A stretch of 18,503 nucleotides of DNA from Pseudomonadota bacterium (GTDB taxonomy: Bacteria; Myxococcota; UBA9042; PHBI01), in assembly GCA_005788935.1 (NCBI GenBank), contig SYAK01000370.1, positions 1-18,503 on the forward strand. The letters are read 5' to 3'. Position numbers and translations under genes: made by a program. The notes below the pieces were generated by a model, which saw nothing but the letters and a program-made list of their open reading frames with translations, did no database searches and was not told the origin of the DNA. This document shows, piece after piece, positions 7,528 to 13,688 of the stretch; within the stretch, counting starts at the first letter, position 1; each line of letters begins with the position of its first letter.

Positions 7528-7985
7528 CAGGGGGCTCCGGCGGCGGGAGGGGGCGAGGCGGGGGCGAGGGCCGCAAGGACCGCCTCGAGGATGAGGGTGA
7601 CGCAGCGGTGGCGCGCCGGCAACGGGTGAACCGCCACGAACGGCGCGAAGGGATCAGCGGGGTCGACATGGCCGTGCCCGACCGCGGCGGAGAGCGTCGC
7701 GAGCCGCGCGACGACCGCGTCGGACGCCATCCCCTCGGCCACCGCGCAGACCGCGGCCGACGCTGCGAGGGCCAACGCGCAGGCCTCGCCGTCATGCCGC
7801 GCCGAGACGATGCGGTCGTCGCCGTCGAGCGTCAGGCGCACCTCGAGCGCGTCGCCACAGCTGCGATTCCGCGCGAAACCCGCGAGAACGCGCGCGCCGC
7901 CAACCGGCCCCCCGGGCGGCCCACGCCGCGAGACGTCTCGGGCCCAGCGGACGAGCTCGGGCGGATAGGGTGACGGGGCGCTCAT
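7527..7985 (-). CDS. SufU/IscU-like iron-sulfur cluster scaffold protein
   Basis: A 152-residue protein with the SufU/NifU-N fold signature. Ligand-type residues are C43 and D45 in RSCGDALEV, C69 in GEACALALAASAA, and C128 in PLPARHRCVTL. In SufU these Cys and Asp residues bind zinc or take part in sulfur transfer from cysteine desulfurase; in IscU the same positions hold the nascent [2Fe-2S] cluster. The N-terminal 20 residues and the Pro/Ala tail are variable. ATG 7985 has AGGA seven bases upstream. No cysteine desulfurase or other suf/isc gene is in the window, so partners must be elsewhere. It is coupled to the winged-helix membrane protein downstream and diverges from the VWA gene. Scaffold versus sulfur-transfer role cannot be decided from sequence alone. 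Confidence 0.8.
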   Translation of the reverse strand: MSAPSPYPPELVRWARDVSRRGPPGGPVGGARVLAGFARNRSCGDALEVRLTLDGDDRIVSARHDGEACALALAASAAVCAVAEGMASDAVVARLATLSAAVGHGHVDPADPFAPFVAVHPLPARHRCVTLILEAVLAALAPASPPPAAGAP

Positions 7986-7992
7986 GGGGCGA

Positions 7993-7996
7993 TCCT
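7993..7996 (-). promoter_or_regulatory. Ribosome binding site for the SufU-like gene
   Basis: AGGA on the minus strand, seven bases before ATG 7985. It fixes the start where the family homology begins, against the upstream open frame that continues without conserved sequence. Confidence 0.55.
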
Positions 7997-8113
7997 GCGG
8001 CACGAAGCGGGCGCTCGGCAAGCCCGACCGTCGGGGTGCGCGAGGGTGGGCGACCGTCCAGACGCGCCAGGCGGCGGGTGACAGCCCACGCGCCCCGTGG
8101 CAGGGTCTTCTCC

Positions 8114-9085
8114 ATGGGATACGGACTCTACAGCTACGAGGCCCACGCGCGCGCCACCGAGGCCCGTGCGACAACCACGGCGGCCGACCTCTTCCGACAG
8201 GCCGCCTGCCACCCGTCGATGACGCCAATGCGAGCGATCCGCGAGAGCCGCGACAGCGCGGCGCACCCGAACTCGGTCGGCGTCATCTTCGCCCTCGACG
8301 TCAGCGGCTCGATGGGGATCATCCCGCAGGGGCTCGCGACCAAGACCCTGCCCGGCTTCATGCGCGCCGTGACTGGCGTCCTTCCAGACGCACAGCTGCT
8401 GTTCGCGGCCGTCGGCAACGTCTACGCGGACGCCTCGCCGTTTCAGATCGGTCAGTTCGAGAGTGAGGACGCGGCGATCGACGGGTGGCTCGCCCGCATC
8501 CACCTCGAGGGTAGCGGCGGCGGGCTTGGCGAGAGCTACGATCTCGCGATGTTCTTCGCGTCCCGCATGACGCGGGTCGACGGCTGGGAGAAGCGTCAGC
8601 ATCGGGGCTACCTCTTCCTGACTGGCGACGAGCCGCCCTTTGGCAGCGTCGGGCCCGACATCATCGCGCGGGTCTTTGGCGAGACCATCGACGCGGCGAT
8701 CGCGATCCACGACATGATCACCGAGGTGTGCCGTACATGGCATACCTTCTTCCTCGTCCCCGACGCGACCCGCGCCGCACAGTACGAGACGGGCGAGGTC
8801 TGGCGGCTGCTGCTCGGTGCGCGCGCGATCGTCCTGTCGAGCCCGGACGACACGGCCATCGCGGCGGCCCTCCTCATCGGCATCACCGAGGGGCAGCTGC
8901 GCGACGAAGCGGCGCTGCTCACAGCCGCAGGAGCGCAGTTGACCGACCTCGACCCAGCGAGCGCCCACATCCGCGCCACGCGCATCGCCACGGCCGTGAC
9001 GCCGTATCTCGGGGCCTTCCTGAGCGGTACGCTTGGAGGGCCCGCGATTCTCCCGGTCCGGAACGTCGAGGGCGTCAAGGGGTGA
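8114..9085 (+). CDS. VWA-domain protein, coupled to a PurA-like gene
   Basis: A 323-residue protein with no signal peptide, so probably cytoplasmic. It begins MGYGLYSYEAH, followed by a conserved RESRDS...HPNS segment (43-54). A von Willebrand factor A fold follows with the metal-site motif DVSGSM (62-67, DxSxS), GQFES (113-117), a Gly-rich GGGLGESYDLA (135-145) and LFLTGDEPP (167-175, with D172 as a likely metal-site acid). The C-terminal part (about 200-310) is helical without a recognised motif. From memory of the family, this arrangement recurs as a conserved VWA protein in diverse bacteria with no assigned function. ATG 8114 lies at the conserved start. Its TGA overlaps the GTG of the adenylosuccinate-synthetase homologue (GTGA), so the pair is probably one functional unit. 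Confidence 0.85.
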   Translation: MGYGLYSYEAHARATEARATTTAADLFRQAACHPSMTPMRAIRESRDSAAHPNSVGVIFALDVSGSMGIIPQGLATKTLPGFMRAVTGVLPDAQLLFAAVGNVYADASPFQIGQFESEDAAIDGWLARIHLEGSGGGLGESYDLAMFFASRMTRVDGWEKRQHRGYLFLTGDEPPFGSVGPDIIARVFGETIDAAIAIHDMITEVCRTWHTFFLVPDATRAAQYETGEVWRLLLGARAIVLSSPDDTAIAAALLIGITEGQLRDEAALLTAAGAQLTDLDPASAHIRATRIATAVTPYLGAFLSGTLGGPAILPVRNVEGVKG

Positions 9086-10413
9086 GTCGCGACGTCGTCA
9101 TCGTCGACCTCGGCTTTGGCGATCAGGGCAAGGGGACGCTGACCGACTTCCTCGTCCGCGACCTCGGCGCCCGCCTCGTGGTCCGCTACAACGGCGGGGC
9201 ACAGGCCGCCCATCGGGTCGTGACCGACGATGGCCGCCGCCATGTCTTTGCCCAACTCGGCGCGGGCAGCTTCGTGCCCGGTGTCCAGACCTTCCTGTCG
9301 CGCTTCGTCGCAGTCTGCCCGTGGGCGCTCGCGGTGGAGGCCCGACACCTCGCGCGGGCAGGCGTATCCGACGGGCTCGCGCGGACCTGGCTCTCCGAGC
9401 GGGCCCCCCTCATCACCCCGTTCCACGGGGCCGCGAACCGCATCCGGGAGCGCGCGCGCGGCGACGCTCGACACGGCAGCTGCGGCCTCGGCGTCGGCGA
9501 GACGATGGCCGACGCGGCCACACGCGACGCCGCCGACGTCCTGCGGGCCGCCGACCTCGACGACCCCGGGCTTGGCGCAAAACTCGCCCGCATCCAGGCG
9601 CGCAAGCGTGAGGAGCTTGCGCCCGTCATCGCAGCCATGACGCCCGACCAACGCGCCGCTTCGGCGGATGACCTTGCGCGCCTGTCGGAGCCCTCCCTCA
9701 CCCTGCGGCTCGTGCACGAACTCGCGAGCGTACGCCGCGAGACGCGACTCGCCCAGGACACTGACCTGCGCGGGCTGCTCGACGCCACGCCAGCCGCCGT
9801 CTTCGAGGGGGCGCAGGGCGTGCTGCTCGACGCCGACTTCGGCTTTCACCCGCACACGACATGGAGCAACTGCACCTCGGCTCAGGCGCTCGCATTGCGG
9901 TCCGAGGCGGGGCGTGATGGCCTGGTGACGCGACTCGGCGTCCTGCGGGCCTACGCGACGCGTCACGGCGCGGGCCCCTTCCCGACGGAGACCCCCGCGC
10001 TTGTCGAGCACCTCCCGGAGCCGAACGATTTCGGGGTCATGAATCCATGGCAGGGCGACTTTCGCGTCGGCTGGTTCGACGCCGTGACCACCCGCTACGC
10101 CATCGACGCCAACGGCGGTATCGACGCGCTGGCCATCACCTGCCTCGACCGCGTCGCGGACCTGCCCGAGTGGCGCCTCGCTGACGCCTGGGAGGCCGAC
10201 GGGGCGGTCGTGACGACGCTGCCCCTCCCGAGGCCTGGCGACCTGGCGGCGCAGACCGCGCTCGGTCGTCTCGCGGCCCGCGCGCGCCCGCGCTACCTCA
10301 CCTCGCCGCCCGCCGCCTGCCTCGACGTGATCGAGCGCACGGTGTCGCCTGTCGCGCTGGTGTCGTCGGGTCCGTGCGCGCGCGACAAACGTTGGCGCAC
10401 CCGCCCTGAATGA
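9082..10413 (+). CDS. Divergent adenylosuccinate synthetase homologue
   Basis: A 443-residue PurA-superfamily protein. Conserved parts: GDQGKG (13-18, with the catalytic Asp D14), RYNGGAQAAH (35-44, with catalytic His H44), FEGAQG (241-246), HTTWSN (258-263), GAGPFPTE (296-303), GWFD (330-333) and SSGP (428-431). PurA joins IMP and aspartate using GTP. Three sites differ from PurA. The IMP loop TTGRGIGP is GSCGLGVG here. The aspartate loop between FG and GW has become VMNPWQGDFRV, longer and with one Arg. The guanine-contacting TKLD is ITCLD (C354). These changes argue against ordinary AMP synthesis and for another nucleotide or amine substrate, or a non-catalytic role. The GTG start overlaps the VWA stop. 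The name purA is withheld because orthology is unlikely. Confidence 0.85.
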   Translation: MSRDVVIVDLGFGDQGKGTLTDFLVRDLGARLVVRYNGGAQAAHRVVTDDGRRHVFAQLGAGSFVPGVQTFLSRFVAVCPWALAVEARHLARAGVSDGLARTWLSERAPLITPFHGAANRIRERARGDARHGSCGLGVGETMADAATRDAADVLRAADLDDPGLGAKLARIQARKREELAPVIAAMTPDQRAASADDLARLSEPSLTLRLVHELASVRRETRLAQDTDLRGLLDATPAAVFEGAQGVLLDADFGFHPHTTWSNCTSAQALALRSEAGRDGLVTRLGVLRAYATRHGAGPFPTETPALVEHLPEPNDFGVMNPWQGDFRVGWFDAVTTRYAIDANGGIDALAITCLDRVADLPEWRLADAWEADGAVVTTLPLPRPGDLAAQTALGRLAARARPRYLTSPPAACLDVIERTVSPVALVSSGPCARDKRWRTRPE

Positions 10414-10424
10414 ACCGTCATTCA
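10407..10424. terminator. Short hairpin spanning two convergent stop codons
   Basis: TGAATGA (10407-10413) and TCATTCA (10418-10424) form a perfect 7-bp inverted repeat with the tetraloop ACCG. The left arm ends in the stop of the PurA-like gene; the right arm contains the stop of the lamin-tail gene. The two stops are only eight bases apart. No T-run follows, and the stem is AT-rich, so it would be at best a weak bidirectional terminator. Confidence 0.35.
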
Positions 10425-11096
10425 TGGCCTGCCCTCCCGCCATGCAGACGGCGATGACGCCTGCCACGCGGGCCTCGGCGCTGTCAGCATCAGCTCGATG
10501 TCCGCGAGCGAACGCGGCGCGACAGAGGACGCCGGCACCGCCGCGACGTCGGGGCCTCCCTCGGCTCCGGGGCGCCACGCGCTGCGCACGAAGGCCATGC
10601 CCTCAGGGGCCTCGCCCCAGGTGAAGGTGTCCCGGATGTGGCCGCAGGGGTCGACGACGCTCAGGGTCCCGCCGCTGTCGGCGAGCCGGAGCGCCGCGGA
10701 GCGCGCGAGCGGCAGCAGCTGGGTCGCCCCCGGCCCGACCGTCAGCGGCGGGAGATGGCCACGACGCCCGCGCCCTGTGCGGAGGAGCCAGCCGTCAAGC
10801 CGCACCGCGACGGGCCCGGGATTATGGACCGCCACCCACTCGTGCCCCCGCAGGAGCACCCGCGGCGCGGGGTGCACGGCCTGCGGCCCGTCCGCCTGCC
10901 CGACGATCGCGACCGGATGCGGCGCCACCGCGGCGAGACGCAGCGGCTGCCGACACGCTACCGGCCACGGCCCCTGCTGCCAGCGCCGCGCCTCGGGTGG
11001 TGCGACGCCGCCGCGCGGGTCGGGGTGAATGATGAGCAGCGCCACAAAGAGCGCCACCAGCGGCAGGTGTCCACGCATGCCGCGCCAGGCATGCAC
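10422..11096 (-). CDS. Secreted protein with a lamin-tail-like domain
   Basis: A 224-residue protein with an N-terminal signal or anchor segment (about residues 9-24, HLPLVALFVALLIIH). A lamin-tail (LTD) Ig-like domain follows at about 85-160: EWVAVHNPG (86-94), VRLDGWLL (98-105), LPPLTVGPG (115-123), the Leu/Ala-rich strand region, SGGTLSVVDPCG (141-152) and RDTFTW (155-160). LTD domains occur in many secreted bacterial proteins and are thought to serve in binding or attachment, often beside nucleases or other enzymes; none is fused here. The C-terminal 60 residues are Ala/Pro-rich. The GTG at 11096 has AAGG 13 bases upstream; the internal ATG at 11078 is an equally plausible start. It is a monocistron convergent with the PurA-like gene and 116 bases downstream of the FadL-type gene. 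Confidence 0.7.
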   Translation of the reverse strand: MHAWRGMRGHLPLVALFVALLIIHPDPRGGVAPPEARRWQQGPWPVACRQPLRLAAVAPHPVAIVGQADGPQAVHPAPRVLLRGHEWVAVHNPGPVAVRLDGWLLRTGRGRRGHLPPLTVGPGATQLLPLARSAALRLADSGGTLSVVDPCGHIRDTFTWGEAPEGMAFVRSAWRPGAEGGPDVAAVPASSVAPRSLADIELMLTAPRPAWQASSPSAWREGRP

Positions 11097-11212
11097 ACCG
11101 CGTGCCAGCCTTGAAATTTAATTATGACGAGCACTTGCATCGCCTCATCTGGTCCGGTGACACATGTCGCGAGACAGTCGGATGTCACATGGGACACGTC
11201 GCCGCGAGCCGC
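11097..11212. other. Gap with AT-rich promoter-like patch and nested inverted repeats
   Basis: This 116-base gap lies between the end of the FadL-type gene and the lamin-tail gene. At 11110-11126 it is strongly AT-rich and on the minus strand contains CATAAT, a candidate -10 element for the lamin-tail gene, without a convincing -35. At 11157-11188 GTGACA and TGTCAC form an outer 6-bp repeat enclosing TGTC-GCGA-GACA (11165-11176). The second could be an operon-end structure or a regulator site; no T-run supports a terminator. Confidence 0.35.
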
Positions 11213-12526
11213 TCAGAAGCGGTGGACCGCCGAGAAGGCGAGGTGCCACACGACGCCCCCGTGCGCGAGGCTGCCGCCCGGGTGTCCGTCAGGCCGGATG
11301 GCGACACGGCGCGGCAGGACCGTCGCCTGCCCCGCGAGGTCGAGGTCGAGCATCGACGGCTTGTCCTGGGCGGGGTTCAGAACCGAGAAGCCAAGCCCCG
11401 CAGACAGCCCGTGGGCGTCGTTGTCAAGGTAGGCCGTCGCGCCTGTCTGCGGTGGGGCGGGGGTCGGGCGGAAGAAGTAGCCGCCGCGGACCGCGAGCCA
11501 GCTGCGGGCGTGCCACTCGAGGCCGACCCGGCCCGTCAGCGTGTCCGAGAAACCCAGGTCGATCGGGGACTGGCGGGTCGAGAGGTCAAGGGCCGTGTCG
11601 AGCCCGAAGGCCTCGAGGAGGCGCCCGCCGACGTCCACCGACAGGCGTGGCGACGGATCGGGCGCGCGCGACCAACCCGCATAGGTCAGATCGAGCGCGA
11701 GCGTCAGCCCGGCGTCGGCGTCGGTCCAGGCGAGGCCGCCTGCGAGCTGGTGCGGGGTCCACATGACGGTCTGCGCCACCGCGATGTCGAGGCTCAGCGC
11801 CTCGCCTGCATAAACAGAAACAGGTAGCACAAACTTCAGCGCGTTCTCGCCGCGCCAGGTGAGGCCGAGCGCAAACGCACGCGACAGGCCCCAACGAAGG
11901 CCGACGACGGGCGACGCGGTCGGAGCGAGCGACACGCCGAGCTCGCGCCGCGTGAAGCCGTCACCGGGGACGTCGAGCCCGAGATCAGCCTGCCCGCCGA
12001 CGTTCGCGAGGATCTGGACGCCCACCCCGACGCTCAGCCCGTCGACCGGCTCGAAGGCCGCGCCGAGGTGGATGAGGAGCTTCTCCTGCAGGCTCTGGTA
12101 GAGGTGGAACTGTGGCTGCGCCGGATCGAGACCCTGAATGCGGAGCAGCCGCGTCGCTGGCAGCGCCACCGAGACCCCAATGGCTACGCGGTCCTCGAGG
12201 ACCCCGCCGAGCGGCTTGACCCAACCAAGTGTCACCCCCGCGGTCGACGATGGCAACGCCGCGCGCGGCTCGGCGTCTGGCGTCGAACGTTCAACGCCGA
12301 GGGCTGGCAGCGTCAGCCGGAAGCCACCCGACAGGCTGTGCGCTCGATCCCGCAGGAGCGCCGCGGGGTTGTGATGCAGGGAGCCCGGCCCGAAGACGGC
12401 CGCGGTCATCGCGCCGCCCATCGCGACGTCGCGGGCGCTCGCCCCGAAGAGCTCGAACGGATTCGCGTGGGCATTTTGCGCCATCAATGACGCGATACCC
12501 CACCAGATCAGGCGCAAGCACCTCAT
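11213..12526 (-). CDS. FadL/OmpP1-family outer-membrane channel
   Basis: A 437-residue outer-membrane beta-barrel. Residues 1-21 form a signal peptide ending about AQNAHA. The mature protein starts NPFELFG, and then ASARDVAMGGAMTA (29-42) and HHNPAAL give the FadL/TodX signature: a plug domain with an NPA motif. Alternating hydrophobic and polar strands follow to the C-terminal HRF, whose terminal Phe is the usual barrel-assembly signal. Known family members carry long-chain fatty acids or aromatic hydrocarbons across the outer membrane. Here the ATG overlaps the stop of a lipoprotein gene (ATGA), and the gene is the last in a nucleoside-salvage operon. That context raises the possibility of another hydrophobic or nucleoside cargo. 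Family confident, substrate unknown. Confidence 0.85.
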   Translation of the reverse strand: MRCLRLIWWGIASLMAQNAHANPFELFGASARDVAMGGAMTAAVFGPGSLHHNPAALLRDRAHSLSGGFRLTLPALGVERSTPDAEPRAALPSSTAGVTLGWVKPLGGVLEDRVAIGVSVALPATRLLRIQGLDPAQPQFHLYQSLQEKLLIHLGAAFEPVDGLSVGVGVQILANVGGQADLGLDVPGDGFTRRELGVSLAPTASPVVGLRWGLSRAFALGLTWRGENALKFVLPVSVYAGEALSLDIAVAQTVMWTPHQLAGGLAWTDADAGLTLALDLTYAGWSRAPDPSPRLSVDVGGRLLEAFGLDTALDLSTRQSPIDLGFSDTLTGRVGLEWHARSWLAVRGGYFFRPTPAPPQTGATAYLDNDAHGLSAGLGFSVLNPAQDKPSMLDLDLAGQATVLPRRVAIRPDGHPGGSLAHGGVVWHLAFSAVHRF

Positions 12527-13668
12527 CGACGGCAGCGCCCAGACACGAGGTCGAGCACCAGGTCGAGCAGCCCGTCGAGCCCGGAGGCCGCGAGCAGCGT
12601 CGCGAGATCGCGCAGCGCTGGCCCCGCATGTGGCACCTGCAGCATCACGGCGAAGGCCTCCGCGAGACCTCGGCGGGCGATCGGATCATCCGCGAGCGTG
12701 CCGACGACCTGAGCGGCCGCCGCCCGCAACGCCGCCACGACGGCCGCCTCGGAGGGCGGTGCTGCGAGGCCGTCGGGGACCGCGGCCGTGAGGACCCCCG
12801 AGGTCAGCAGGTCGTGGAGCGTCGCGCCGAGCACCCGGTCCGGATCGGCCCGATGGATGCACGCGAGCAGGCCCTGCGCCGCGGCGAGGCCTTCGACGTC
12901 GAGGGCTGCTGTCAGCCCGTCGACGAGCGGGGCCCACGCGGGTGCCTCGAGGTCGACCACGAAGCCGAGCAGCCCCGTGACCGTCTCGACGCGGAAGGAC
13001 GGCTGCGTCGCAGCGAGCAGCAGGTTGCGGACAAGCGCCGCGGTCGCCTCGCGCCCGCTCGCGAGGCCGCCCTCCGTCTCGACCGTCAGCGTTCGAAGCG
13101 CCTCGGCGACGGTCTCCGACCGGAAGAGACCGAGCAGCGCGTCGACAAGCGGCCCGTCCTCGAGGAGGCGCGCGAGCAACCGCAGCGGAGGGCCGCCCTC
13201 ACACGTCGCGACGACGCGGCGCGCGAGGGCGAGCGCGTCGGCCCGTGGGTCTGGGCGGACGAGCCACGCGAGGACCCGCCCGAGTTGGGGCTGCAACCCG
13301 TCAGCGTCGGCCGCCGAGGCGTCATCGGGCAGCGTGGCGACAGCGTCCGCGACCGCCCCGAGCGACCCGCGCTCGAGCCCCCGCATGAGCCGCAGCAGTG
13401 ACTCGACGAGGTCACGGCGGACATCGTCGGGGAAGGCCTCGCGAACCACGCCCGCAAGCCCCGCGAGGGCCCCGCTGTCGACGAGCGCGTCGAGGTCCGC
13501 GAGGTAGCTGTCGATGGGCGGACAGCGCGGTATTTCCGAGAGATCCTCGGGGGGTAGCGCGTCGCCCGCCCCGCAGCCTGGCACAATCACGAGGCACGCC
13601 ACGAGCAGGCCGACCCCTGGCCAGCTCCCCCGCGTCCGGGCGCACGATGTCGACGGCCCCGCTGCCAT
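12523..13668 (-). CDS. Probable lipoprotein, all-helical, unknown function
   Basis: I do not recognise a named family. From ATG 13668 the protein has 381 residues. The first 32 read as a lipoprotein signal: Arg residues, a hydrophobic run VGLLVACLVIV, and a lipobox-like VPGC with C32 as the predicted acylated Cys. The Pro at -2 is unusual, so processing is likely rather than certain. The mature part is almost entirely Leu/Ala/Val-rich helices in repeated units of roughly 35-45 residues (for example LARLLEDGPLVDALLGLF and LHDLLTSGVLTAAV), resembling HEAT/ARM-type alpha-solenoids. It is coupled to the FadL-type gene (ATGA overlap) and starts 20 bases after the deaminase stop. GGAG lies about ten bases upstream of ATG 13668. 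An upstream in-frame start at 13725 would overlap the deaminase. A periplasmic partner of the barrel is plausible. Confidence 0.75.
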   Translation of the reverse strand: MAAGPSTSCARTRGSWPGVGLLVACLVIVPGCGAGDALPPEDLSEIPRCPPIDSYLADLDALVDSGALAGLAGVVREAFPDDVRRDLVESLLRLMRGLERGSLGAVADAVATLPDDASAADADGLQPQLGRVLAWLVRPDPRADALALARRVVATCEGGPPLRLLARLLEDGPLVDALLGLFRSETVAEALRTLTVETEGGLASGREATAALVRNLLLAATQPSFRVETVTGLLGFVVDLEAPAWAPLVDGLTAALDVEGLAAAQGLLACIHRADPDRVLGATLHDLLTSGVLTAAVPDGLAAPPSEAAVVAALRAAAAQVVGTLADDPIARRGLAEAFAVMLQVPHAGPALRDLATLLAASGLDGLLDLVLDLVSGRCRR

Positions 13669-13688
13669 GTGACGTCCGCTCCGCCGAC

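Noticed and set aside
6286..7629. A 447-codon plus-strand open frame opposite the winged-helix membrane protein
   Set aside because: Very charged, low-complexity product without motifs. The minus-strand frame has membrane helices, repeated domains and a TGATG junction with the SufU-like gene.
9082..10413. Calling the PurA homologue ordinary adenylosuccinate synthetase
   Set aside because: The aspartate loop, the IMP loop and the guanine-contact lysine all differ from the canonical enzyme, so orthology is not supported.
8608..10578. A long minus-strand open frame (about 650 codons) opposite the VWA and PurA-like genes
   Set aside because: Composition is that of a GC shadow, no family motifs are visible, and it crosses three well-supported genes.
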